A stretch of DNA of 64,000 bases from Nitrospirae bacterium JdFR-86. Its GTDB lineage: Bacteria; Nitrospirota; Thermodesulfovibrionia; Thermodesulfovibrionales; JdFR-86. Shown one piece after another: positions 10,615 through 20,110 of the stretch; positions within the stretch are counted from its first letter, which is position 1; each line of letters starts with the position of its first letter. The stretch is from NCBI GenBank assembly GCA_002011815.1, contig MTOV01000015.1, forward strand, positions 197,785 to 261,784, read 5' to 3'. The notes below the pieces were generated by a model. The model was not told the origin of the DNA, made no database searches, and worked only from the letters and a program-made list of their open reading frames with translations. The position numbers and the translations under genes were made by a program.

Positions 10615-12525
10615 ATGAAAAGATTTAAAAGCCTTCTGGTTGTTCTCCCGCTGTTTGTGTTTTTCCTCGGACTTGTGTTCCGGATTCCTTCGAGGGTGCC
10701 TGTCTTGTGGTTTTCCTTGCTGGTGGCAGCCATCTTGTTCTACGCCATTGCCTCTAGAGTAAAGAAAAGGAAGTTTTTTACAATATTGACGCTTCTCTCA
10801 ACAGGGCTGTTTATAGCCGGATTTATAGAGTTCTCAGGCCTGACATGGCTGCATATGGCATACATCCCGTATGTACTTTTAGTTGCAGTGTTTTTCCCTC
10901 CTTTGACATTACTCATAGTATCGCTTTCGATACCTTTTCTTGAGGTGAGACATCTTTTTTATGAGGGAAGATTGCATGAGGAACTTTCGCTGCTCGGATT
11001 TGTTGCAATCACTTCGGCAGTGGCGTTTCTCTGGCGGCAAAAAAGCAGTATACAAATGACACGTGCAAAGACCGCAGACAGTGTCAGCGACCTAAAAGGC
11101 AAGGGACTGGATAAAGAACCTGACGACGAGATAAAGGATATTCTCAAGACAGTGATGTTCACTGTAATGCCTGATGCAGTAAGCCTTTTTCTCTTCTCCG
11201 GTGGTGAGCTTTCTGTCCGGTGCTCTACGGATGACAGTGTGGAGCTTCTTGCAGACGGTATTCCGCAGGAGGCAATTGCCAGAAGACAGACCGTCGTTTT
11301 AAACAGCGTGAGAAAGAGGAATTCTCCTCTGGGTTATATAAGGCGGGGGAGGGTGTCTTCAGTAGTGGCATCCCCTGTGATGGATGGAAGGTTTGTCCTC
11401 GGTGTCCTTGTTGCAGACAGCAGAAGAACAGGTGCTTTCACCGGTGCGGATGTCAAGGCAGTTGAGTTGTTTTCGAATCAGATAGCAAGGGTGCTCCAGA
11501 GACAGAGAATACACGCAGAGATAGAAAGGTCCCATACCGGACTCAAGGTGCTCCATGATGAAAGCTCAAGACTGATTACATCACTTGACCTCGACTCTGT
11601 CGTGCAGAACACCATAGAGGGCGTGCGAAGAATAGCACCACTGAGCATTGCATTTTTTTTGAAATCAGATAGGTCTTATGAGCTAATGGGCACGCACGGG
11701 TTCGACCCGCCTGATAAGAGAAAATTCAGCCTTAGGAACACTGTGGCAGAGGTGGCTTTGAAGAACAGGCAGCAGATGTATGTCTCCAACACGAGAGGGT
11801 ATAAACTGCCGATACTGCCTTTCGATGCCGGCAGTGTAGCCTCGACCCTTATACTCCCTCTGTTTTATGAGGAGGAGATACTCGGAGTTGTGGTCCTGTT
11901 GTCCGGGGAGATAAACCCTCTTAGCTCTTACCAGATAGAGCTTCTGGAGGTCTTGTGCAATCAGGCAACGATATCACTTAAAAACGCAATGCTGCATGCT
12001 GAGATAAAGAGAAAGGCTATTACCGACGGACTTACAGGGCTTTTCAATCACAGGCACTTTCAGGAGAAATTCAACAAGGAACTGAACAGGTTCAAAAGGT
12101 TTCCCAGACCCTTCAGCCTGCTTCTCATAGACATTGACTATTTTAAGAAGATAAACGACACTTACGGTCATCCAGCAGGCGACGCTGTTCTTAAGGGTGT
12201 GGCTCGTATAATCAAAAAGACCTTAAGGGACATAGATGTGCCTGCAAGATACGGTGGAGAAGAGTTTGCGACTATTCTGGTCGGTGCGGATAAACAAGAG
12301 GCAGTCCGGACGGCAGAAAGACTGAGAACAAATATCATGACAGCAGAGTTTGACGCAGAGGGCAATAAAATCAGCGTCACCGTAAGCGTAGGTATAGCCA
12401 CCTGCCCTGAGGATGCAAAAGTGAAAGAAGACATTATAGACAGGGCAGATAAAGCACTCTATCACGCTAAGGAAACAGGAAGAAACAAGGTCGTGGCATG
12501 GACAGAGACATTGGGAAAGGCTTAG
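10615..12525 (+). CDS. Membrane GAF-domain diguanylate cyclase (GGDEF)
   Basis: N-terminal TM segments, GAF-like regions, and RDIDVPARYGGEEF: intact GGEEF active site with RxxD five residues upstream (I-site). Likely start 10615. Confidence 0.88.
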   Translation: MKRFKSLLVVLPLFVFFLGLVFRIPSRVPVLWFSLLVAAILFYAIASRVKKRKFFTILTLLSTGLFIAGFIEFSGLTWLHMAYIPYVLLVAVFFPPLTLLIVSLSIPFLEVRHLFYEGRLHEELSLLGFVAITSAVAFLWRQKSSIQMTRAKTADSVSDLKGKGLDKEPDDEIKDILKTVMFTVMPDAVSLFLFSGGELSVRCSTDDSVELLADGIPQEAIARRQTVVLNSVRKRNSPLGYIRRGRVSSVVASPVMDGRFVLGVLVADSRRTGAFTGADVKAVELFSNQIARVLQRQRIHAEIERSHTGLKVLHDESSRLITSLDLDSVVQNTIEGVRRIAPLSIAFFLKSDRSYELMGTHGFDPPDKRKFSLRNTVAEVALKNRQQMYVSNTRGYKLPILPFDAGSVASTLILPLFYEEEILGVVVLLSGEINPLSSYQIELLEVLCNQATISLKNAMLHAEIKRKAITDGLTGLFNHRHFQEKFNKELNRFKRFPRPFSLLLIDIDYFKKINDTYGHPAGDAVLKGVARIIKKTLRDIDVPARYGGEEFATILVGADKQEAVRTAERLRTNIMTAEFDAEGNKISVTVSVGIATCPEDAKVKEDIIDRADKALYHAKETGRNKVVAWTETLGKA

Positions 12526-12702
12526 ATTTAGTAAAGAAATAGGGTAATAAAATTTTTTTATTTGACCATAGGTGTAGCAGTATATTACCTTCTATTGCTG
12601 ATTCGATTTCTCAGGGGCGCATGAAAGACAATTCAGCATGCAGATATTTTACAGGTGGAGACTTTCCATCCGTAAAAAATAAAGACAAGGAGGAGGAATA
12701 AA

Positions 12703-13038
12703 ATGCCACATATTGAATTTCAGGGAAAACAAATCGAGGTTGACGATGATGGTTACATCGTAAACCTTGACGACTGGAGTCCCGAACTCGCAGAGCATCT
12801 TGCATCTCAGGACGGTATAACCTTGACCGATGCTCACTGGGAAGTGATTAACTTTTTGAGGGACTACTATCAGAAGTATCAGATAGCTCCGATGATCAAG
12901 ATTCTGGTCAAGGAAATCGGCAAGGCAATGGGTCCTGAGAAGGGCAACACGAAGTATCTCTATGAGCTTTATCCGGCTGGTCCTGCAAAGCAGGCATGTC
13001 GCTATGCAGGTCTGCCAAAGCCGACCGGCTGCGTATAA
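12703..13038 (+). CDS. dsrC: Sulfur carrier protein DsrC (TusE/DsrC/DsvC family)
   Basis: C-terminal arm with both conserved cysteines (ACRYAGLPKPTGCV); upstream of dsrMKJOP. Confidence 0.93.
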   Translation: MPHIEFQGKQIEVDDDGYIVNLDDWSPELAEHLASQDGITLTDAHWEVINFLRDYYQKYQIAPMIKILVKEIGKAMGPEKGNTKYLYELYPAGPAKQACRYAGLPKPTGCV

Positions 13039-13050
13039 GACGTTTTGAAA

Positions 13051-13098
13051 GAACGAGTGCGAGTAACGAGTGTTTTGCTCGTTACTCGTAAAACGTTC
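13051..13098 (+). terminator. Strong hairpin downstream of dsrC (attenuator/processing stem or terminator)
   Basis: Perfect 11-nt arms CGAGTAACGAG (13060-13070) and CTCGTTACTCG (13078-13088), plus outer GAACG/CGTTC; no strong T-tract immediately after. Confidence 0.55.
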
Positions 13099-13167
13099 AG
13101 ACAAGTTTTTTGATAACAAAAATAAAATTTCTTTTATAAATAAAGCCTTAAAGGAATAGTTTAAAAT

Positions 13168-13707
13168 TTGAAAATGGAGCTGAAGAATATCCTGTCAGCA
13201 AAAAGAACCGCAGTACTGAAAAAGTGGTTCGATGTGATACTGGAGAGTTATCCTCCGAACACTGCAGAGTTTTTAAGAACACAAAAAGACCCGTTTGCCA
13301 ATCCAGTGGGACACACGATATTTGAAGGCATGGAGGGAATTTTTGACGAGCTTCTTGAGGGTGTTGACTCGCACAAGGCTTCCGTATTCCTTGATAACAT
13401 TATCAGGGTCAGAGCGATTCAGGATTTTACTCCTTCACAGGCTGTGCTTTTTGTTTTCCTGCTGAAGAAGGTTATTGAGGAAGAAGTGGGAGAGGAGCTT
13501 CGTAAGGAAGGGCTTTCTGAGGAACTGACGTTGCTTAACTCACGGATAGACAAGCTGGCTCTTCTGGCTTTTGACATATATATGAAGTGCAGAGAGAAGC
13601 TTTACGAACTCAGGGCAAAGGAATTAGAAAACAGGACTTTCAGACTGCTGAAAAAAGCAAATTTAGTATATGAGATTCAGGAACAAGAAGCTGAATCTCG
13701 AAATTAA
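13168..13707 (+). CDS. RsbRD N-terminal-like helical protein upstream of dsrM
   Basis: KNILSAKRTAVLKKWFDVILESYPPNTAEFLRTQKDPFANPVGHTIFEGMEGIFDELLEG resembles RsbRD_N-type domains. Confidence 0.6.
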   Translation: MKMELKNILSAKRTAVLKKWFDVILESYPPNTAEFLRTQKDPFANPVGHTIFEGMEGIFDELLEGVDSHKASVFLDNIIRVRAIQDFTPSQAVLFVFLLKKVIEEEVGEELRKEGLSEELTLLNSRIDKLALLAFDIYMKCREKLYELRAKELENRTFRLLKKANLVYEIQEQEAESRN

Positions 13708-13731
13708 CATAAAAAGAAAAGAGGTAACCAA

Positions 13732-14724
13732 ATGAGAGCCTTATTTTCGTTTATTGTTGTTATAGCACTTGTTGCAATTGTCTTTGTTGGGGTAAAAGGG
13801 GCAAACTTAGAGTTCCTTTTCGGAGTGATTATTCCATATGCGGCTCTTGCGACGTTTATCATTGGGTTCATTTACCGGGTTGTGAAGTGGGGTCGCTCAC
13901 CTGTTCCGTTCCATATTCCTACGACGTGCGGACAGCAGAAGACACTGCCGTGGATTAAGGACAGTAAGATTGAAAACCCTTCTACTACAGCCGGTGTCAT
14001 AGCACGTATGGCGCTTGAAGTGCTTGTTTTCCGCTCCCTGTTCAGGAATCTGAAGACTGACCTGAGGGAAGGACCGCGGCTTGCTTACGGTTCGGACAAA
14101 TGGCTGTGGCTGGCAGGACTGGCTTTTCATTGGTCATTCCTTATTATTGCATTCAGGCATCTGAGGTTCTTTATGCAGGATGTGCCTGTTGTGGTGCAGT
14201 GGGTTGAGGGGCTGGACAGCTTCCTCCAGATAGGCGCACCGTTGCTCTATATTACAGATGTGATTATTATCACGGCTGTAACCTATCTGTTCCTGAGAAG
14301 GGTGTATATCCCGCAGGTGCGTTACATATCACTTGCTGCTGATTATTTCCCTCTCTTTCTGATACTGGGTATCGCTATTTCAGGTGTTCTGATGAGGTAT
14401 TTCATCAAGGTGCATGTTGTAGGGGTCAAGGAGCTGGCTATGGGACTGGTCAGTTTTAACCCGACGATTCCGGAAGGCATCGGGGTTATCTTTTATATTC
14501 ATCTGTTCCTTATCTGTGTTTTGTTTGCGTACTTCCCGTTCAGCAAGCTGATGCACATGGGCGGAGTGTTTTTGAGTCCGACGAGGAATCTTGCAAACAA
14601 CAGCCGTATGGTCAGGCATGTGAATCCGTGGAATTATCCAGTTAAGGTTCATACATATGAAGAATATGAAGAAGAATTCAGGGAAAAAATGAAAATGGCT
14701 GGATTACCAGTCGAGAAGGAGTAG
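13732..14724 (+). CDS. dsrM: Sulfite reduction-associated complex DsrMKJOP, cytochrome b subunit DsrM
   Basis: NarI-like multi-TM protein; C-terminal PTRNLANNSRMVRHVNPWNYPVKVHTYEEYEEEFREKMK; followed by dsrK. Confidence 0.92.
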   Translation: MRALFSFIVVIALVAIVFVGVKGANLEFLFGVIIPYAALATFIIGFIYRVVKWGRSPVPFHIPTTCGQQKTLPWIKDSKIENPSTTAGVIARMALEVLVFRSLFRNLKTDLREGPRLAYGSDKWLWLAGLAFHWSFLIIAFRHLRFFMQDVPVVVQWVEGLDSFLQIGAPLLYITDVIIITAVTYLFLRRVYIPQVRYISLAADYFPLFLILGIAISGVLMRYFIKVHVVGVKELAMGLVSFNPTIPEGIGVIFYIHLFLICVLFAYFPFSKLMHMGGVFLSPTRNLANNSRMVRHVNPWNYPVKVHTYEEYEEEFREKMKMAGLPVEKE

Positions 14725-14730
14725 TGAAGT

Positions 14731-16380
14731 ATGGCAAAAGGTACGCCAAAACCTGATGAACTGTCGAGGATAGACTACACACCACCTCAGAAGGAGTGGA
14801 TGGACACTCCTGTAAAGCTTAAGCCAGGCATGTATTGTTGGGGTGCCAAGGCTAAGAATCTGCAAGCAGTCGGCTTCCCTAATGCACGGGACTGGACGCC
14901 GGCTGACGAGGACTGGAAACTGCCGGAAAACTGGGAGTGGACAGTCCTTGAGGGAATTTATGACAGGCTTAAGAAATACCGTTCTTTCCAGCTCTTTCTT
15001 GACATATGTGTAAGGTGCGGAGCCTGTGCTGACAAGTGCCACTTCTATATCGGCTCTGGCGACCCAAAGAATATGCCTGTCTTAAGGGCAGAGCTCTTAA
15101 GGTCTGTATACAGGAGGCATTTCACCTTTGGTGGAAAGCTTCTCGGCAGGATCGCCGGAGCAAGAAAGCTCACTCTCGATGTGCTTAAGGAGTGGTGGTA
15201 CTATTTCTTCCAGTGCACGGAATGCCGTCGTTGTTCAGTCTTCTGCCCGTACGGCATAGACCAGGCAGAGATTACGATGATGGGCAGGGAGCTTTTGAAT
15301 CTGCTCGGACTGAACATTGACTGGATTCAGGGCCCGGTAGCGAACTGCTATAAGAAAGGCAACCATCTCGGTCTTGAGCCTCATACGATAATGAGCAACA
15401 TCGAGTTCATGCTCGATGACATAGAGAGCATAACAGGCATCAGGATTGAGCCTTCTTTCAACAGAAAGGGTGCTGAGATACTCTTTGTCACGCCGTCAGG
15501 AGACCTTTTTGCCGACCCTGGCACTTACACCTGTATGGGCTATCTGATGCTTTTCCACGAACTTGGGCTTGACTACACATGGAGCACTTATGCTTCCGAG
15601 GGCGGAAACTTCGGTTTCTTTACCACCAACGAGATGGCAAAGCGTCTTAACGCAAAGATATATGCTGAGGCAAAAAGGTTGGGTGTGAAGTGGATACTCG
15701 GAGGAGAATGCGGTCACATGTGGAGGGTAGTCCACCAGTATATGGACACGTGGAACGGACCTGCTGATTTCCTTGAAGAGCCTGTTTCTCCGATAACCGG
15801 CACGAAATTCGAGAATGCAAAGACCACAAAGATGGTGCATATTGCAGAGTTTACTGCTGACCTTATCAGGCACGGCAAGCTGAATCTCGACCCGAGCAGA
15901 AACGACCATCTGAAGGTCACCTTCCATGACTCATGTAACACCTCAAGGGGTATGGGTATCTTTGAGGAGCCGCGCTATATCATCAAGAATGTGTGTAACA
16001 ATTTCTACGAGATGCCTGAAAACACAATCAGGGAGAAGACTTTCTGCTGTGGAAGCGGCTCTGGTCTGAATGCAGGCGAGAATATGGAGTTGAGGATGAG
16101 GGGCGGCTTGCCAAGGGCAAATGCAGTGAAATACGTGCATGAAAAGTACGGAGTGAATATGCTTGCCAATATCTGTGCGATTGACAGGGCTGCCCTTTCA
16201 ACGTTGATGGATTATTGGGTTCCGGGGGTGGGAGTAACCGGCGTTCACGAACTCGTGGCTAATGCCTTGGTTATGAAAGGTGAAAAGAAGAGGACAACCA
16301 ACCTGCGTGGTGAACCCCTTCCGGGAGTAGAAGAAGAGGAAGAAGAAGGTAAAGAGGAAAAGGAAGAACAAGGAGGATAA
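14731..16380 (+). CDS. dsrK: DsrMKJOP iron-sulfur subunit DsrK (HdrD-like)
   Basis: Two 4Fe-4S motifs (CVRCGACADKCH, CTECRRCSVFCPYG), HDSCNTSRG and FCCGSGSG CCG-type motifs. Confidence 0.93.
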   Translation: MAKGTPKPDELSRIDYTPPQKEWMDTPVKLKPGMYCWGAKAKNLQAVGFPNARDWTPADEDWKLPENWEWTVLEGIYDRLKKYRSFQLFLDICVRCGACADKCHFYIGSGDPKNMPVLRAELLRSVYRRHFTFGGKLLGRIAGARKLTLDVLKEWWYYFFQCTECRRCSVFCPYGIDQAEITMMGRELLNLLGLNIDWIQGPVANCYKKGNHLGLEPHTIMSNIEFMLDDIESITGIRIEPSFNRKGAEILFVTPSGDLFADPGTYTCMGYLMLFHELGLDYTWSTYASEGGNFGFFTTNEMAKRLNAKIYAEAKRLGVKWILGGECGHMWRVVHQYMDTWNGPADFLEEPVSPITGTKFENAKTTKMVHIAEFTADLIRHGKLNLDPSRNDHLKVTFHDSCNTSRGMGIFEEPRYIIKNVCNNFYEMPENTIREKTFCCGSGSGLNAGENMELRMRGGLPRANAVKYVHEKYGVNMLANICAIDRAALSTLMDYWVPGVGVTGVHELVANALVMKGEKKRTTNLRGEPLPGVEEEEEEGKEEKEEQGG

Positions 16381-16386
16381 ACAAGG

Positions 16387-16785
16387 ATGTATGACGGAAG
16401 CAAAATAATTGCTGGACTTATTGTCTTTGTCGGTTTGTTCACATTTCCTTTCCTCTATAATATGGGGAAAGCCAGCGCTAAGCCTGAACCGAAGATTGAT
16501 ACGCCGGTTATCCAGCAATTGGCGGAAAAGAAATGTGTAGAGCCCAAGTCCTTTATGAGAGCCGAACACATGAAGCTCCTGAATGAGTGGAGGGATTCGG
16601 CTATCCGCAAGGCTAAAAGAGTTTATGTGGGTGCAGAAGGGAAAGAATATACTATCAGTCTCCAGAATACTTGTATGAAGTGTCATTCCAATAAGAAAAA
16701 GTTTTGCGATGAATGCCATAATTACATGGCAGTAAAACCCTATTGCTGGGATTGTCATCTTGAGCCGAAGGAGAAAAAACTATGA
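16387..16785 (+). CDS. dsrJ: DsrMKJOP triheme cytochrome c subunit DsrJ
   Basis: Three CXXCH motifs (CMKCH, CDECH, CWDCH) and N-terminal membrane anchor; position between dsrK and dsrO. Confidence 0.92.
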   Translation: MYDGSKIIAGLIVFVGLFTFPFLYNMGKASAKPEPKIDTPVIQQLAEKKCVEPKSFMRAEHMKLLNEWRDSAIRKAKRVYVGAEGKEYTISLQNTCMKCHSNKKKFCDECHNYMAVKPYCWDCHLEPKEKKL

Positions 16786-17570
16786 GTATAAACAGGAGAG
16801 AATTCTTAAAGATAGCAGGTATTTCCCTACTCGGGTTTGGAGGAGCCTCTGCTGTTAAGAAACATCTCATGGGGGACAACTGGGTTGAGGCGTCAGAGGT
16901 CTTGCGCAGTCCAGATGCCTTGACTGCACAGCAATGGGCGATGGTCGTTGATGTCAGAAAAATCACAACAATGAACGACTATAAAAAGATTGTGGAGGCG
17001 TGCCACAGCATTCATAATGTTCCTGATTTTCGCAATCCAAAGGATGAGATTAAATGGATATGGAAAGATACCTTTGAGCACACCTTCCCGACATCAGGAC
17101 ACCCATATATGGAAGAAGGCATCGAAGAGAAGCCGTTCCTCCTGCTGTGCAATCACTGTGAAAATCCTCCATGCGTGAGAGTCTGCCCCACAAAGGCTAC
17201 GTTTAAGAGCAAAGACGGGATAACTATGGTGGACTTTCATCGCTGTATCGGATGCAGGTTCTGCATGGCTGCTTGTCCTTATGGTGCGAGAAGCTTTAAC
17301 TGGAGAGACCCTCGTCCGTTTATCAAAAAGACGAATCCAGAGTTTCCAACGAGGACAAAGGGTGTTGTGGAGAAATGCAATTTCTGCGCTGAAAGGCTTG
17401 CCAAAGGACTTGAGCCTGCCTGTGTAGAGGCATCCAATGGTGCAATGGTCTTTGGCGATCTGAAAGACCCTGATTCAGAGGTCAGAAGGATTCTCAGGAC
17501 ACATTATACGATTGTCCGCAAACCAGAACTTGGAACACGTCCCAGTGTTTACTATGTGATAGGAGGTTAA
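16782..17570 (+). CDS. dsrO: DsrMKJOP periplasmic ferredoxin subunit DsrO
   Basis: Tat-like start MSINRREFLKIAGISLLG; CNHCENPPCVRVCPTKAT and CIGCRFCMAACPYGARSF motifs. Confidence 0.92.
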   Translation: MSINRREFLKIAGISLLGFGGASAVKKHLMGDNWVEASEVLRSPDALTAQQWAMVVDVRKITTMNDYKKIVEACHSIHNVPDFRNPKDEIKWIWKDTFEHTFPTSGHPYMEEGIEEKPFLLLCNHCENPPCVRVCPTKATFKSKDGITMVDFHRCIGCRFCMAACPYGARSFNWRDPRPFIKKTNPEFPTRTKGVVEKCNFCAERLAKGLEPACVEASNGAMVFGDLKDPDSEVRRILRTHYTIVRKPELGTRPSVYYVIGG

Positions 17571-17574
17571 GACA

Positions 17575-18729
17575 ATGCTTGAAAAGGCACTAACCGGCAG
17601 TCGAAGATACTGGTTATGGATATGCGTGCTACTTGCCCTTAGCGGGATTGGTTTTATAGCCTACCTCCGGCAGTTTACTTACGGGTTAGGAATAACCGGC
17701 ATGAGCAGAGACGTTACATGGGGACTTTATATAGGTCAGTTTACCTTTTTGGTTGGTGTTGCTGCCTCTGGCGTCATGCTTGTGCTTCCTTATTATCTGC
17801 ATAATTACAAGAAGTTCGGCAAGATTACGATTCTTGGTGAGTTCATGGCGGTTGCTGCAGTTACGATGTGCGTGCTGTTCATCTTCGTGGACATGGGACA
17901 GCCTATGAGGATTATGAATGTGATGCTTCATCCTACACCGAACTCGATTATGTTTTGGGACAGCGTTGTGTTGTTGGGCTATCTAATGCTTAACATAATA
18001 ATCGGCTGGACTGTTCTTGGTGCAGAGCGTAAAGAGGTGCCGCCGCCTTCATGGGTGAAGCCTCTTATATATCTTTCAATTGCATGGGCACCCAGCATTC
18101 ATACAGTTACGGCGTTTCTTTACGCTGGTCTTCCGGGAAGGCATTTCTGGCTGACTGCTATTATGGCTGCCCGATTCTTGGCTTCGGCGTTTGCCTCAGG
18201 TCCGGCGCTTCTTATCCTCCTGTGCTTTATTATAAGAAGGACGACCAGATTCGACCCGGGAAAGGAAGCCATACAGACTCTCGGAAAGATAGTAACTTAC
18301 TTTATGATTACAAATGTATTCTTCTTCGGCCTTGAAGTCTTTACCGCCTTCTATAGCCAGATACCCGGACATATGCACAGCTTCGAGTATCTGTATGCAG
18401 GCCTGGAAGAGCACAGGGTGCTTGTCCCTCTGATGTGGACTTCAGCAGTTCTTGCGATAGTGGCTGTTATTCTTCTGATAAACCCTGCTACACGCAAGAA
18501 CGAGATAACACTTGGACTTGCCTCTGTGGCAGTGTTTCTCTCCCTGTGGATAGACAAAGGGTTTGGTCTGGTTATAGGCGGTTTTGTGCCCAACCCGTTT
18601 GAGACAGTAACCGAATATTGGCCTACATTGCCCGAGACTCTGATTACAATCGGAGTATGGGCGGCTGGGTTCCTGATACTTACCGTCCTTTACAAAGTGG
18701 CAATCTCGGTCAAAGAAGAGCTGGCGTAA
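17575..18729 (+). CDS. dsrP: DsrMKJOP membrane subunit DsrP (NrfD/PsrC family)
   Basis: Multi-TM NrfD-like protein at the end of the dsrMKJOP array. Confidence 0.92.
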   Translation: MLEKALTGSRRYWLWICVLLALSGIGFIAYLRQFTYGLGITGMSRDVTWGLYIGQFTFLVGVAASGVMLVLPYYLHNYKKFGKITILGEFMAVAAVTMCVLFIFVDMGQPMRIMNVMLHPTPNSIMFWDSVVLLGYLMLNIIIGWTVLGAERKEVPPPSWVKPLIYLSIAWAPSIHTVTAFLYAGLPGRHFWLTAIMAARFLASAFASGPALLILLCFIIRRTTRFDPGKEAIQTLGKIVTYFMITNVFFFGLEVFTAFYSQIPGHMHSFEYLYAGLEEHRVLVPLMWTSAVLAIVAVILLINPATRKNEITLGLASVAVFLSLWIDKGFGLVIGGFVPNPFETVTEYWPTLPETLITIGVWAAGFLILTVLYKVAISVKEELA

Positions 18730-18805
18730 GGCTTTAGCAACAACATTTAAAGCACCGCCAAAAGAGTTAGCTTTATATAAAGTTTTAAGGAGGTGAGAAC
18801 GTAGA

Positions 18806-18991
18806 ATGTTTCAGGTAACGGTTGACAAGGATAAGTGTGAAGGCTGCGAGGAGTGCGTCAACGTCTGTCCCAATGAGGTGTTGGCAATGGTTGATGGAAA
18901 AGCCGACCCGTCAGGCGGGGGAGAATGTGAAAACTGCGAGAGCTGCGTGGGTGTCTGCCCAAGCGGCGCTATAACAATAACTGAGATGTAG
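18806..18991 (+). CDS. Small 2x[4Fe-4S] ferredoxin
   Basis: CEGCEECVNVCP and CENCESCVGVCP motifs; RBS AAGGAGGTG upstream. Confidence 0.9.
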   Translation: MFQVTVDKDKCEGCEECVNVCPNEVLAMVDGKADPSGGGECENCESCVGVCPSGAITITEM

Positions 18992-19017
18992 TATCGCAGA
19001 GCAAAATACAATATTCG

Positions 19018-19054
19018 CAATAAAAAAGGGGGATTTATTCCCCCTTTTTTATTG
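19018..19054 (+). terminator. Rho-independent terminator after first ferredoxin
   Basis: CAATAAAAAAGGGGG-ATTTATT-CCCCCTTTTTTATTG, 15-nt perfect arms. Confidence 0.88.
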
Positions 19055-19164
19055 CATAGAAACGGATGCCTGCCTTGTTATAAACTTCAGGGAATTTGAG
19101 CCAGTTGGATTTTTTAAAGTTTTTATTATAAAATTAATAAAAAAGATATTTAGGAGGTGGACTC

Positions 19165-19350
19165 GTGTATATAGTCAATGTGGATGCAGAAAAGTGTGAG
19201 GGCTGTGAGGAGTGTGTGAATGTCTGTCCTAATAGTGTGTTTCAGATGGCTGATGGAAAGTCTGATCCATATCAGTCCTCGGAGTGTGTTTTCTGCGAAA
19301 GCTGTTTAGGAGTATGTCCTACAACGGCAATAACGATAAACGAGATGTAA
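19165..19350 (+). CDS. Small 2x[4Fe-4S] ferredoxin, paralog of 18806..18991
   Basis: CEGCEECVNVCPNSV and CVFCESCLGVCP; near-identical layout to the preceding ferredoxin. Confidence 0.9.
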   Translation: MYIVNVDAEKCEGCEECVNVCPNSVFQMADGKSDPYQSSECVFCESCLGVCPTTAITINEM

Positions 19351-19358
19351 ATTCCGGA

Positions 19359-19402
19359 CATTAAAAAAAGGGTATGCCTTCTGGCATACCCTTTTTTTAA
19401 TG
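19359..19402. terminator. Bidirectional terminator between ferredoxin (+) and tusA-like (-) genes
   Basis: CATTAAAAAAAGGGTATGCC-TTCT-GGCATACCCTTTTTTTAATG, 20-nt perfect arms, convergent genes. Confidence 0.92.
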
Positions 19403-19410
19403 CGTGCTGG

Positions 19411-19662
19411 CTAAGCTTTCTGGATGTAGAGTTCCCAGTAGCCTTTGTCTTCCAGTTTTACTGCTTCGAATTTGTGACCCTGTTTTTCAGCCCATTTTGG
19501 AATTGAGTCTTCTGCTGAGGCAGGTGCATCGCAGAGGACTTTTAATATTTGGCCACTGGACATCTTTTCAATTGTCTTTTTAGACAACACGAGCGGGTAA
19601 GGACATACCCTGCCTAAAACATCCAGAGTCTGGTCAGGTGTCTTACTGCTGAGTTCACCCAT
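19411..19662 (-). CDS. TusA/SirA-like sulfurtransferase
   Basis: LDVLGRVCPYPLVLSKKTIEKMSSGQILKVLCDAPASAEDSIPKWAEKQGH; CPxP motif. Confidence 0.9.
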   Translation of the reverse strand: MGELSSKTPDQTLDVLGRVCPYPLVLSKKTIEKMSSGQILKVLCDAPASAEDSIPKWAEKQGHKFEAVKLEDKGYWELYIQKA

Positions 19663-19690
19663 ATCTATAAACCTCCTTCAAATTGTATTC

Positions 19691-20110
19691 TTAGAAAAAG
19701 AGCACATGTTTTGCGTCTTCAATAGCTTTCTGGATTTCTGAGAACGGGACAACCCTTATGGTTTTGTCTGCGCCCATTTCCTCTGCATCCGGTATGCTGT
19801 CTTCTGGTATTCCGTATTTTTCGAGGTCTTCCTTGCATACGAGCACGTCGAGGTCAACGAGGAGTGCGTTTTTCAGGTGGGTTTCCGTGCTTGTTATACC
19901 GTATGTATCCATGGCTTTCTGTCCTTTTTGAAGACCCAGCACTCCTTCGCCTATAAAGCATAATGTTGGAGTTACTGTATCGCCGTCCTCAAGCAGTATC
20001 TCAACGGTCTGATAGGCTATTGCGTGGGTTATTGCCAGTCTTGAGGTTTCCCCTTTATATTGAGGTCTTTGGACTACGAAGGCAAGTTTTACGTCACCCA
20101 TATTATTCAC
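19691..20110 (-). CDS. DsrE/DsrF-like family protein
   Basis: DsrE/F-like fold signature; overlaps the upstream DsrE-like gene by a few bases. Confidence 0.75.
   Translation of the reverse strand: MNNMGDVKLAFVVQRPQYKGETSRLAITHAIAYQTVEILLEDGDTVTPTLCFIGEGVLGLQKGQKAMDTYGITSTETHLKNALLVDLDVLVCKEDLEKYGIPEDSIPDAEEMGADKTIRVVPFSEIQKAIEDAKHVLFF

Noticed and set aside
12703-18729. dsrC-dsrMKJOP as a novel system
   Set aside because: This is the well-known sulfite reduction-associated complex with expected subunits and motifs.
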